From: Ursus arctos
Lineage: Eukaryota > Chordata > Mammalia > Carnivora > Ursidae
Assembly (NCBI RefSeq): GCF_023065955.2
Contig: NW_026622863.1
Coordinates: forward strand, 42,328,177 to 42,392,176
Direction of reading: 5' to 3'
DNA: 64,000 bases
Part shown: positions 36,045-50,259 of the stretch, one piece after another
How the letters are laid out: each line of letters starts with the position of its first letter
Position numbering within the stretch: the first letter of the stretch is position 1
The notes under the pieces: generated by a model
Database searches by the model: none
Told to the model about the DNA's origin: nothing
Seen by the model: the letters and a program-made list of their open reading frames with translations, nothing else
Position numbers and translations under genes: made by a program

Positions 36045-36130
36045 GGGGTTCAGGAAATGTACTTCAGGAGATTCAGGAAGGAGTTTCAGGAAGGAGATTC
36101 AGGAGATTGAAGGAGATTCAGGAATTCACA
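36045..36130 (+). repeat. Short imperfect purine-rich tandem repeat
   Basis: Units built on TTCAGGA(R)GGAGA recur about six times between 36048 and 36125, with spacing varying between 9 and 16 bp. Confidence 0.65.
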
Positions 36131-38385
36131 GTGAAGGAGATAGGAGCACCAGATACGCACACTGATACTAAACTCAACACAGAAATCAAGGCAAAAGGAA
36201 AAAGTAATGCCCCATATTTATCTGTATATGGATGTCCAGAAAGTTATTTTTCTGTGTATTCATCCCCTTAAAAAATAGTCAGCATGAATGAAAATGGCTG
36301 GTTTATTACAACAAAGTAATATAACAAAAAAATTTCATTTTTCCCGTGTGAGTTGAGAAATTCCACAGAAGACAATAATTTGGGAGGGAACTACTCTTCC
36401 CTAATACTGTTTAGCTACCACTAAAGAACCTAATTATAAATGCGCTAAATCCATGTATATAAGCTCAACATTCTTTAACTTATTAATACTAAAAGGTACC
36501 AAGAAAATACTCTTAGAATAAATTAAGTACTGAACTGATAAGGTACATCTTCATCATTGATATCTTGCAGTTATGTGTAAACTACAGAATTATCACCCAT
36601 CCAGGTCAGAGTTTAAACAATTTTCAAAATCATTTGACTACTGTGTTAGTTTTTTTCTTTGTATGTTCATGAGTGGAATTATTCTGGAATGTGTTGTTCA
36701 AGGGCTACTCCACATCTACTTTTATTATCAGAATTATGTTAGTCTCTTAGCAACTGCTCACAATTTTTCCATAGGATTTTCTGTTCCTTCAGGGGGTAGC
36801 CTGGACAATTATCTGCTCCTACATAATTTTTAAAGATTATTTTTTCCAATTGTTAAATTTTTTTGGCCCCTTTCAGTTACTCTTGAAATTTAATCATTTA
36901 AAATGTTTTCCTAGAAGACAAACCATACTCTATTTAAAAGTTGGGTCTAATATGGTTTATATCTATTTATATTACCATTAAAAATATCCTCTAAATGTGC
37001 AGGCATTGCCTAAGTCTAGTTATAATAACTTTCTTCAAAGAAACATTCTGACTTAAAATTTAAAAAACCTACTTTGTATTGTTCTTTATTCCATGATTTT
37101 TGCTTTATTTTCATTACAACTTTCGATTAATTCAAATGCCCATTGGGACATTAGCTTGTTTAGTTCAGTAATCATTATTTAATTTGACAAATATCTGGAC
37201 TCCACAATATGACAGGCACTGTCATAAGTGCTGGAGACACAGTGGTGACAAGAAGTAAACTGCTGTCAATTGGTTTAGTTATATATGTAGAATAATTTCC
37301 ATTGAGAACTGCCATGGTCATATCCATAAGATTTGTTATATAGGAGTTTCATTATCATTTACAACTAAATAGCCTGTAGTTTCACTTTCGATTTGCTTAT
37401 TACTTTGAAAATTATTTATATATGTAAGTAATAAATTTCCAAGAGGTCAGAATTCATTTGGCCATTTTCTAATTTTTAATTTTAATTGTGGTGATAAAAT
37501 GGATAGGACATTTGACTTTAGAAATTTGTCAGAGACAAATCACCTTCAAATGCCTTTAAAAACAGAACAAAAAACACTTTTGAGCACTCAACAACCCCAC
37601 TTTCATTAAAACCATAAGGCTTTCTTTATCGTATGGATTTTTTTGTGCAGCAAATGAATACTGATTCAAAACTTTCTTCCTTTCATTCTGTTTTATGGGT
37701 TTTTCTTCAGAATTATCCTACTGTTCAATAAGACACATATACAGATGGCATATTTGTCTATATTCATTATATTGTCAAAGTCTTTCTCATAGAAATGGTC
37801 TAATACTAATATTAATGTGGTCCTGATGTCATTTAAGTCGTCAAGCTCATTTAACCCTTTATAATCAAATAAGTAAGCAAACAGACACAGATTTGAGTTA
37901 CTTTCCAAAAAACACAGATAAGAGGTGTTGGAACTAAGGCATACCAAATAAGTTGTATGGCGTAGCTCAAGGCTTTCCAAGATTAATTACATAACAGAAA
38001 TTCACCTTTGGTATAATTTTGCGGAAGTGTAACAAGATTCAAATAGTGATGGAAGGTTGACCTACACGAGTTAGATTTAAATTCTATGCAGAATAATATC
38101 AATGATGTGGAGAATGCTTTAAGAATGATTCAAAAGAGATTCACAGTGTCATCTTATTCATAGGGTTTTACTATGATAGTCCAAATGGAAAACCATTCTG
38201 TAAATGCTTTCATGTATTAATACAGATTGCATTATGAATTCTCTGCTGTTGAATGTGTTGTGTGCTCTGACAAAGAGTTTTCCAATATTACTTACACTTG
38301 TGGGGTTTCTCAAAAGAAGGAATTAATGGATATCAATTAGTGAGTCATGAATAAAGACTTTCCTATATTTTTATACCATAAGATT
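36131..38385. other. Mostly unique AT-rich sequence; right part is 3' flank/3' UTR of the zinc-finger gene
   Basis: No strong repeat or exon. An old interspersed-repeat-like bit, ACAGGCACTGTCATAAGTGC, is near 37210. KZNF terminal exons commonly have long 3' UTRs, so sequence left of 38386 is probably transcribed from the minus strand. The polyadenylation site was not identified. Confidence 0.4.
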
Positions 38386-40058
38386 TTATAAGAGTGAAAT
38401 AAAGTGAGAGCCTGGAGAAAATGATGTCTCAAAATTTTTATATTCATAGGATTTCTCAAAAGTGTAAATATCCTGGTGTTGAGCAAAGTCTGAGTCCTGA
38501 CTAAAGGTGTTCCCATAGTCTTTCCATTGATGAAGATTCTCACCATTGTGAATTTTCTGTTCAGGAAAATATGGATGGTGACCAAAGATCTGGCTACTTT
38601 CCTTATGTTCATAGGATTCTATATCAGTATGAATTTTCTTATGTCGTGTAAGTTGTGAACCCCAGATAAAAGATTTCCCACATTCTTTACACACATAAGG
38701 TTCCTCACCAGTATGTACTCTCTGATGTCGAGTAAGTTGTGAACCCCAGAGAAAGGCTTTTCCACATTCTTCACATTCATATGGTCTCTTTCCAGTATGG
38801 ATTTTCTGATGTCGATTAAGTTCTGAACCACGAAAAAAGGTCTTTCCACATTCCTTACATTCATAGTTTCTCTCACCAGTATGAATTTTTTGATGTCGAT
38901 TAAACTCTGAGCCATGAAGAAAGGTCTTTCTACATTCCTTACATTCATAGAGTTTCCTCTCATTATGAATTTTCTCATGTTGAGCAAGATATGAAGCCCA
39001 AATAAATGTCTTCCCACATTGCTTACATTCATAAGGTTTCCTACCAGTATGAATTCGTTGATGTCGAGCAAGGTGTGAACTCCAAATATAGGCTTTTCCA
39101 CATTTCTCACATTCATAGGGTTTCCTACCAACATGAACATTCTGATGTTGAGCAAGATTTGAACCACGAATAAAGGCTTTTCCACATTCCTTACATTCAT
39201 AAGATTTCTCACTAGTATGAGTTCTCTGATGTTGAGTTAGGTGTGAGCCACGAGTAAAAGCTTTTCCACACTCTTTACATTCATAAGGTTTTTCACCAGT
39301 GTGAATTCTCCGATGTTTAGTAAGATGTGATCGCTGACTAAAGGCCTTCCTACATTCATTACATTCATAGGGTTTTTCCCCAGTATGAATTCTCTGATGT
39401 CGTGTAAGATCTGAGCCACAACTAAAGGCCTTCCCACATTCCTTACATTCATAAGACTTCTCACCAGTATGAATACGCTTATGGACACTAAGTTGTGAAT
39501 GAAATCTAAAGACCTTCCCACATTCCTTACATTTAAAAGGTTTTTCACCAGTATGAATCCTCCTATGACCAGTAAGACTTGAACGCAAACTAAATGCCTT
39601 CCCACATTCTTTACATTCATATGTTTTCTTAGCAGTGTGAACTGTCTGATAGTGAGTAAGTTCTGAATCAGAAAGAAAGGTCTTCTCATATTCGTTATCT
39701 TCACAAAATTTCTCCCTAATGTGAATTACTTGATGTTGAGTACAGTCTGAGCCAGGAGGAAAGGCTTTCCCAGATTCTTTAAATTCATTCAGATTCTTTC
39801 CTATTTTCTGTTTGTGGTGTACATTAAAAGCTGTGTGATGGTTAAAAGTGGACATTTTTTCATTGGTGAGTATAACCTGCTTAAAACATTCTTCCTGATT
39901 TTCCTGTTGTGTTTCAAACTGATCTTTGATTTCCCAATCACCCCTGAAACATAAATATTCCACGCTGTTATTTTTACAAATTTCCAATTGAGTCAATTCT
40001 TTCTCAAAAGTGACATTTTTTTGTGATAACTTCTTGCTCTGATATCTGGACTGCACAT
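38386..40058 (-). CDS. Terminal zinc-finger exon of minus-strand KRAB C2H2 zinc-finger gene
   Basis: DNA-binding exon of a KRAB zinc-finger repressor. The acceptor TTATCTTGCAG precedes 40058; the exon enters in phase 1, so the split codon becomes Asp and the linker reads [14 protein letters not shown]. In the assembled 634-residue protein the exon spans residues 78-634. Two degenerate fingers come first. Then 12 canonical 28-residue C2H2 fingers cover about 224-559, with TGEKP-type links ([20 protein letters not shown] is the first). Three decayed units that have lost zinc ligands end at the stop at 38386. Fingers 11 and 12 share the same helix text, WGSQLTR. The style resembles human 19q13.12 KZNFs such as ZFP30, ZNF566 and ZNF571 (from memory, tentative). 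No break is seen, so it is probably functional. Confidence 0.95.
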
Positions 40059-41349
40059 CTGCAAGATAAGAAGATAAATTCATACTGTTTTACTGTTCAA
40101 AAAGAAATAAATGTTCAGTGTAGATATAAAAACAAATCCTAAAATACGTAAGGCACACAAGAAGTGAATGACTTAAATTCTCAAATTTTGGGCAATATGA
40201 AAAAGGGGCAAAAAATAAATAGAAATTTAAGAGAACTAATAAAAATTGAGGTGGGTGATTAGATATATAAAAGCTTTGTTTTAGTCAAATTCATCTGAGC
40301 AATTCAATTAAAAAAAAATAATTATTCAGGTACCACCCAGTCATGGAATGCCAATGTGAAGATAAGACTGTTTCACTAAGTATGGTAAATCAACCCTTAG
40401 CATATGTTAGGCATTAAAAAAAATACAAGACAAAAAAAAAAAAAAAAGAATGGGAGGAATTTAGGATGGAGTAAAGGATCTTACAAAAACCAAGTACTGG
40501 GAAGCACAACTGGGATCATTTAATCATATGATAATAATGTAATACATCTCACTATCTAGTCACTTCCATCTTTACTGAAATGAGTACAGATACGGCTTCC
40601 ATATTACTTTCTGTACAGATAGGAGGAAACAAAAGCATATCTAAATTAACTCAAAGACAAATATGCAGAAATGTAATGATGTCTACTTAATCATTTTTCA
40701 ATTTGCCTTTGTACAAGCAGACTTCACCCCGCTCATTTCCTCCACGGTGCATAGCCAAGTCATCTTTTTGTCACATGACTCCAACCAAGGTGCTTTTGTT
40801 TTCTTTATTCTAGAGTTTATAGTATTGCTCATCCATTCTGCTTTACGCTTTCAAGCCCTTCCCTAGGTCTTCTCTTCCTTTCCCTTCTATGCAAGGCCTC
40901 TGAAAATATTACAGAAAGTATCTACAAATTTTCAAGTACTATGGAAGATACTATGATGAATGTCTTATATAATTTTGAGCTTAAAAACAGTAATGTTGGG
41001 AAATATCAGTCTAATATATGGGAAGTAATCTAGTCTAGAGTTAACAGACAGTAGGAATTCAGTAACACAGGTATGTTGCACTTAGGTTAAAGGACATAAT
41101 TATGGGTGATAGTTCGAAAAGGAAAAGTTTGAGAAGTTGCCAAGGGCAAAGAGTCTGGCATGAGCTAGGAATAAGTAGGACCACTCTGTGACTCATTTTT
41201 GATATGTGCCAGATTTGATGAAATTGTCATGAGGTTATGTTATACATTTTTCTTGGGAGTAGAGCTGGGAATGGAGAAGTACTCTAGCGGTGATGGAATA
41301 AGTTGAAAGGCAGTTCAGTTACATATGTAAGTAGTAGTGTATTGTAGTG

Positions 41350-41555
41350 GAAAAAGGACAGACCACAGTTTCAGGCTCCGTTCTGTTTACTAACACCATC
41401 TTTAGGTTATGAGAAAATTACTGAGCTTGACTGAGCTCTTATTTTTCTGTATGATATTAGGGATATTAATGTTTTTTTAAAGAGATTTATTGAGAGGATT
41501 GGGAAAACATACTATTTTTATAAAGTGTCTGACACAGAAAAAGCACTGAACAATT
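41350..41555 (+). mobile_element. MIR SINE
   Basis: GTGGAAAAAGGACAGACC, CTTTAGGTTATGAGAAAATT, AAAGTGTCTGACACAGAAAA and AGCACTGAACAATTAGTAG follow the MIR order from box-like head to 3' core. Confidence 0.7.
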
Positions 41556-42639
41556 AGTAGATGATGATGATGATAATAATTAGAGAAGAAAAATGTGGGA
41601 ATGTGGGGGATTGAAAATGGTTTAACAGTATTTCACACATAAACTACTGCTAGAAAGAAGTAATTATTATTGTGCTAATTATTGCAGGCAAGGAGTTTAG
41701 GGTAAATGAAAAAAATATTGAAGGAATGTAAATGAAAGACATTAACATAAATTCCCCAGATAATAGAATGTGATGAGAAAGCAGCTATTTTGAGATGCTG
41801 CCTAGACCTTACAGTATGACAACCCTGCTCACATCCAGAGTCTCAACATTTAGATAAGAATCTGAGCTTAGAATTCCCACCGTAAGCTTCTGCTTGGCTT
41901 TTCCCAGGCACCTTTAAAATTAACCACTGAGTTGAGCCCACAAAAAGTGACCTCCACCCCAACCACCTTGTAAGTATGGTGTTTGCTCCTCTGCTCTCTC
42001 ATCTCCCACTTGTTCGTGACCTGTGATGTAGGACTGCCCTTGTGTGCCCCTGCTCCCATTTCTACAATTCATAAATGATAAATATTGTGACTTGACTTCC
42101 TTTGTGTAATTGTATTAACACTGTGCGTTCAGCCAAAATGACTCCAGCATATTCACTTCCCCAAAGTGGAAGCTTGGATGCTGAGGGAGCTACCTGCTGA
42201 CCATATGTGGGTGGCTTGTGCCTCCTCATTCAGCAGGTTATAATTTGCATATTCTTAATTTAATACACCAGCTATGGGCCCCCCAAAACACAGCATAAAT
42301 ATGAAAGTTAGAAATAATGACCCTACTATATTTTTACTCTCTATCACCCTCCTATTTTTCTCACTTCCATTTAGATTCCAGGTCCTTAACTATGTCTCTT
42401 GTATACATCTCTTCTTGGTGAAACCTAACTTGCTGCTTATCCTGAGCTTGAACTAAACAAGTGAACATAGCTGGAAAAAATAAAATACTGTTGACTAGAA
42501 TCATTTCTAATTTATATATGTATATGTAAATCCCACAACTGGGTTCTCAGCTTTGTCTAGAATGTTTACATATTTCTGGTCAAAAATAATCAAGTGGAAG
42601 GCAATCAAGGACCCAGAAACAGAGCAGAAACTCAGATTG

Positions 42640-42895
42640 TGACAGAAGGAACAAGACATATTATTCCACAGGTGTTGTTTCACTATAACTATGTAGAGAA
42701 GAAACTATAACTCTTCTTTATACCATATACAAACAGAAACTACAAGTAAATTAAAGACATAAATGGCAAAAAAATCTTTAAAACTTATAAAAGAAAACAA
42801 ACATCTCTACCAAATCTCTATGGGCTATCAAACTTACTGGTAAAATATTTTAGAGGAACAAAACCAGAAAATACTACAACTACTATTATTTGAAT
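42640..42895 (+). mobile_element. Possible old L1 ORF2 scrap
   Basis: ACAAGTAAATTAAAGACATA and AAAACTTATAAAAGAAAACA resemble the plus-strand text of old L1 ORF2. Weak. Confidence 0.35.
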
Positions 42896-43400
42896 ATACT
42901 GAAAGGCTCAGCCAATTTTTACTATTCAGATTGTATCAGTAATAGCATTTGGCTTAGAGACTGACAGAACTTATTACATCTCAGGGCTGAGGTGATAGAG
43001 ATTAGTATCCAGGGTCTGTCTACCGGGGAGTCCTAAACATTCATCATGTTGAGATACAATGGAAGGGCTATAATCAAGGAATATGGGTAAAAGAGAGGTA
43101 GACCTGTACAGGAACTACAGCTCAGTTTCAAACCATCTCAGTGACTCAGGGAGGGTGATGGATTGAGAAAACTACCAAAATGTTAATGCCTTCAGGTACC
43201 TGATAGAAGCAAACAGATCCTCTATGAAGGAAGGTATCCTAGGCAATAGTTTTACCATTTTGCAAACACTATCTGACACAAAATTAAATAAATAACCAGA
43301 CAATATGAATGCAAACAGACTACAGAAATAATAGTAGAAATACATCTAAAAGTACTCTAGATATTGGAGTTACGAGACAGGGTTTAAAAATAATTATGCT

Positions 43401-43599
43401 GGAGTGCCTGGGTAGTTCAGTTGTTAAGCTTCTGGCTTTGGCTCAGGGCGTGATCCCAGAGTCCTGGGATCGAGCCCCGCATTGAGCTCCCTGCTCCGCT
43501 GGGAGCCTGCTTCTTCCTCTCCCACTCCCCCTGCTTGTGTTCCCTCTCTTGCCAGCTGTCTCTCTCTCTCTGTCAAATAAATAAAATCTTTTTTAAAAA
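43401..43599 (+). mobile_element. SINEC, young
   Basis: AATTATGCT is repeated at 43392-43400 and 43600-43608. Head GGAGTGCCTGGGTAGTTCAG, B-box region GGGATCGAGCCCCGCATTGA and tail TCTGTCAAATAAATAAAATC. Confidence 0.94.
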
Positions 43600-43664
43600 A
43601 ATTATGCTTAAGAAGTTAAACATAAAATTCATCATTTTAGTAAAGAATAAGAAACCAATACAGG

Positions 43665-43871
43665 GAGGCGCCTGGGTGGCTCAGTCATTAAGCATTTGCC
43701 TTCAGCTCAGGGCATGATCCCAGAGTCCTGGGATCGAGCCCCGTATCGGGCTCCCTGCTCCACTGGGAGCCTGCTTCTTCCTCTCCCACTCCCCTTGCTT
43801 GTGTTTCCTCTCTCGCTGGATGTCTCTCTCTCTCTGTCACATAAATAAAATCTTAAAAAAAAAAAAAAAAA
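43665..43871 (+). mobile_element. SINEC, young
   Basis: TSD GAAACCAATACAGG at 43651-43664 against GGAACCAATACAGG at 43872-43885. Full head GAGGCGCCTGGGTGGCTCAG, B-box region GGGATCGAGCCCCGTATCGG and an A-tail of about 18. Confidence 0.96.
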
Positions 43872-44109
43872 GGAACCAATACAGGTAAAAAAAAAAAAAT
43901 TCCAAGAGAAAAAGGTTGGAAAAGTCATAAGAGAAGCATTATGATATAGAAGATTCAGTTAGAAGACTAAACATAAATGTAAGTGGAAGCTTAAAGAGAA
44001 AAGAGGAAGAATGGGAGAAGCAGCAATATTTGAAAAGATAATGGCTGAGAATTTTCAGATTAAATTCCATGAACAGGTGAATGTGTAAATAAAGTAGAGC
44101 CATAAATGG

Positions 44110-44184
44110 AATGAATCATGGAACACTACATCAAAAACTAATGATGTACTGTATGGTGAATAATATAATAAAAATTTTTAAAAA
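44110..44184 (+). mobile_element. Ultra-short L1 3' UTR insertion
   Basis: Only about 75 bp of the young L1 3' end (AATGAATCATGGAACACTAC, TGTACTGTATGGTGAATAAT, A-rich tail) flanked by the repeat ATAAATGG at 44102-44109 and 44185-44192. Confidence 0.85.
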
Positions 44185-44194
44185 ATAAATGGCA

Positions 44195-44570
44195 TACCAC
44201 AGAGAAACAAAAAAAAACCTATTGATATATGCAACAACATAGATGAATTTCAAAGTCATGCTAGCAAAAAGAAAAAAGAGTGTACATTGGATAACTCAAT
44301 TTATGTAAAATTCTAGAACTCATCTAGAGTTACGGAAAGCAGGTCAGTGACCACTTGAAGATGGGCATGGAAGGAGGGATGGATAACAAAGAGGCATTAG
44401 GAAAATCTGGCAATAACTAAAGTGTCTGTTCATTGATATAGTGATAACTTCATGGATGTAACATAATGTCAGAACAGACCAAACTGTAGATTTCAACTAC
44501 ATGCACTTTATTATTCTTCAATTATATCTTGGTTAAGTTGTAAAGTAAAAATTTTAGCACCATAACAAGA
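44195..44570 (+). mobile_element. Ancient L1 3' relic
   Basis: GCAACAACATAGATGAATTT, AACTCAATTTATGTAAAATT and the later GATAACTTCATGGATGTAAC follow the order of an old L1 3' segment. The ultra-short L1 inserted just before it. Confidence 0.55.
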
Positions 44571-45757
44571 GAAAACTAAAGTCCTAAAGAAAATAAAGAT
44601 AAATATCCTTTCAGCCACTCTAACTAGGTATTAGTGTATTAGCGTTTCCTTTATGTGAATGCCCATTCATATTAAAAATGCAAAGTATTAAGGCAAAAAA
44701 TGATAAGTCTAGATCAAGCACACAGGAAACATTAATCAAATAAATACAACTTGTAATTCAGTAAACAAACACAGGGAAAATATCCATCCTCACTAGAAAT
44801 CAATCACCTTTAATCTGTTAAATTATTAAAAGGTTTTAATTTAAAATAACTCATTTGTAGTGAGACTGCATTGAGACTGATGTCATCCCTGATCTCCATA
44901 TGAACCAATGCCCTCCAATCCTTCCGAAAACGTAAGTAATTAATTCCCACAATATACAAATATACTCACATCATAGTTACCTCTCAGATACCCATGTATT
45001 TTACCATGAATCTGCTGTTTGTTTCCAAACTTGTTGATACCAATTATTTATGACACTTTAACTATATATGTTAATAACATTATGTAAAGAAATATGAGAG
45101 AAAGGTTGTTTGTTTATTATGAAAACTAAGTGAATGGTCTAAAAAAAACTCATTCAAGAAGGCTACAAATAATATTTCAGGAGTTTAGAAAGAGTCAATT
45201 ATAAAGACTGGGGGGAAAAAGAGATTCTACAGTAAGACTGCCTAAATTCTCATTCAAACAGAAACCAAAAAATTAGGAGAATGAATTATTGGTGTTGTTA
45301 ATATAGGAAAGAATAGGCAGACTCTTAATTAGGGAGAGTATGCCCTGGCCCTATATTGAAATAAGAGTGAAACAGTTATGGGTTGTAAGTAAATATAGTT
45401 TAAGGTATTCACATAATTTTGTATGATTTAAAACAACTTTTTCAATGACTAATCAATTAATTAATTGGGCACACAATATTCTAACTTTAAATCCTTTGGC
45501 CAAGGAATTTCTTATTTGAGACACAACCGTCATCCAATGTGGAAAAAACCCCATAAATAATTGACGTGTACCAAGAATTGTAACTTTAGTAACAAGAAAT
45601 GCAGAACCAGTTTAATATACGATAGAACATTCATAGTATGTGAAAATTGACCAAAATTTTAAAAGCACGTGGTAGTGTTTAGGGAACAAAAATATTAGAT
45701 AAAATTGTGTAAACCTTAAGGAACAGAATACGTTATAAAAGCTTTTATTTTGAAATA

Positions 45758-46285
45758 CAGTTGACCCTTGAACAACACAGGTTTAAACTGCACAGGTCCA
45801 CTTATACATGGATTTTTTCCAGTACTGTAAATTTATTGTTTCTTTCTTGTGATTTTCTTAATAACGTTTTCTTTTCCTAGCTTACTTTAAGAATCCATTA
45901 TATAACACATATAACATATAAAGTATGTGTTAATTTATGTTATCAGTAAGGTTTCCAGTCAACAGTAAGCTACTAGTAGTTAAGTTTTTGGGAAGTCAAA
46001 ATTTATACATTAATTTCTTTAAGGGATTTATTTATTTATTTTACACAGAGAGAGTTCAAGTGAGTGGGGGAGGGGCAGAGGGAGAGGGGGAGAATCTTAA
46101 GAAGACTCCCTGCTGAGGGTGGAGCCTGGAGTGGGGCTCGATCTCACAAGCCTGAGATCATGGCCTGAGCCAAAACCAAGAGTCAGACACTTAACCAACT
46201 GAGCCACCCACGTTCCCCTACATGAATTTTTGACTGTTCAGGGGTCAGCATCCCTAAACCCCTCCAGTTGTTCAAGGGTCAACTG
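45758..46285 (+). mobile_element. Tigger-type (Tc1/mariner, pogo group) DNA transposon, non-autonomous
   Basis: Terminal inverted repeats CAGTTGACCCTTGAACAAC (45758-45776) and GTTGTTCAAGGGTCAACTG (46267-46285) are perfect complements. They are flanked by TA at 45756-45757 and 46286-46287, the expected target duplication. The interior text is Tigger2-like. A SINE splits it. Confidence 0.92.
46017..46218 (-). mobile_element. SINEC nested in the Tigger element
   Basis: TSD TACATTAATTT (46006-46016) against TACATGAATTT (46219-46229). The minus-strand head GGGGAACGTGGGTGGCTCAG and the ACTCTTGGTTTTGGCTCAGG body mark an older SINEC. Confidence 0.9.
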
Positions 46286-46289
46286 TAAT

Positions 46290-46720
46290 TATAATTCGCA
46301 ATAAGTTGCAAAGAGTACCCTTTACCCGGTTTTGCCTGATGAACACATCTTTACATAATTGAAGCACAATATCAAAATCATGAAACTGACATTGGAGCAA
46401 TGCATATCTATAGTTATGTCATTTCATCATGTATGTGGATTCCTGTAACCACCACCACAATCAAGATTCAGACCTAATTCATTACTACAAAGATTCTACC
46501 TCTTGTGCTACCTCTTTATAGCCATAACCATGACCACCACTCCCCTGCCCATCCCTAACCCCTGGCGATCACTAATATATTTTCAATCGCTATAATTTAC
46601 TGATTTCCAAAATGTTCTATAAATGGATTCATTTGGCATGTGACCTTTTGAGTTGGCATTTTTTATTCAGCATTTTTCATTCAAGTTGTTGCATGTATCG
46701 ATAGTTCAGAAAAAGAATGA
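46290..46720 (-). mobile_element. Ancient L1 relic
   Basis: ACCCGGTTTTGCCTGATGAA, ACCACCACCACAATCAAGAT, CCATCCCTAACCCCTGGCGA and AATGGATTCATTTGGCATGT form the reversed order of a common old L1 segment. Confidence 0.6.
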
Positions 46721-49272
<2,552 letters not shown>

Positions 49273-49340
49273 ATGGGCCATGACTTTAAATTCCAAGAAT
49301 CAATCAGTCTTCTAGACTCCTCTCCTGGTGAAGCAGAGTC
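49273..49340 (-). CDS. Start-codon exon of minus-strand zinc-finger gene
   Basis: The acceptor CTGCTTTCTCAG precedes 49340 and the donor CAT|GTGAGTTGG follows 49273, giving a 68-bp exon. ATG at 49281-49279 starts coding: Met-Ala-His, phase 0, then [13 protein letters not shown] from the next exon. MAH plus KRAB-A is a common KZNF start. No in-frame upstream ATG is present in the exon. Summed with the other exons (9 + 127 + 96 + 1673 nt) the reading frame is exactly 635 codons including the stop, which confirms all the chosen splice sites. Any upstream non-coding exon and the promoter were not found in the window. Confidence 0.88.
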
Positions 49341-49499
49341 CTGAGAAAGCAGAACTAAAAGGAAGGAATCATTAGAGGTCAGTTTTCCTCAGAGCTTCCA
49401 AATGGATTAAGAATGCCATTTTCTTCCCTGAAGAAAGGTCAGAGGGAGTCTACAGAAATCCTGGCCCAAACCAAAACCCAAGTGACTCATTCTCCCTCC

Positions 49500-49850
49500 C
49501 CCCTTTTCCCAGTCCTAAGTAGCCACTAATTCACTTTCTGTCTCTATAAAATTTCCCTATTCTAGACTTTCATATGAATGGAGTCAATCATAAATATGTG
49601 AACTTACTGTGACTAGTATCTCTCATTTAGCATAATGCTTTCGAGGTTCATCCAAGTTGTAGCATGTATCAGTATTTCATTCCTTTCTATGGCTGAATAA
49701 TACTCCATTGTATGACTAGACCACATTTTGTTTATGCACTTATCCATTAATGGACATTTGGGTTGTTTCCACCTTTTAACAATTATGAATATGCTGCTAT
49801 GACCCTTTGTGTACAATTTTATGTTCAGAGACTTGTTTTATGGTTTTCAG
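49500..49850 (-). mobile_element. Ancient L1 relic
   Basis: CTCATTTAGCATAATGCTTT, GGCTGAATAATACTCCATTG, ATTAATGGACATTTGGGTTG and ATGAATATGCTGCTATGA are the reversed text of an old L1 segment. Confidence 0.65.
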
Positions 49851-50259
49851 AGTACAAGTTTTACACTTCACTTATTAAATTTCTTCCTAAATATTTTATG
49901 ATTTTTGATGCTATTGTGAATGTAACTGCTTTCTAAATTTTATTTTCGGGCCTTCATGCAAGTGTATAAATATACATTTGTGGTTTTTTTAATGTTTTTT
50001 TATTATATTATGTTAGTCACCATACAGTACATCCCTGGTTTTTGATGTTAAGTTCGATGTTTCATTAGTTGCGTATAACACCCAAGGCACCATGAAATGC
50101 ATGCCCTCGTTACTACCCATCACCAGCCTATCCCATTCCTCCATGCCCCTCCCCTCTGAAGCCCTCAGTTTCTGAGTCCATAGTCTCTCATGCTTCCTTC
50201 CCCCTTCTGATTACCCCCCATTCTTTATCCCTTTCTTTCTCTACCGATCTTCCTAGTTC

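Noticed and set aside
38619..39704. Long same-strand alternative frames (197 and 155 codons; [14 protein letters not shown] repeats) inside the finger exon
   Set aside because: They are the shifted-frame shadow of the repeated 84-bp finger units, a usual effect of such arrays. There is no start context, and the C2H2 frame is clearly the real one.
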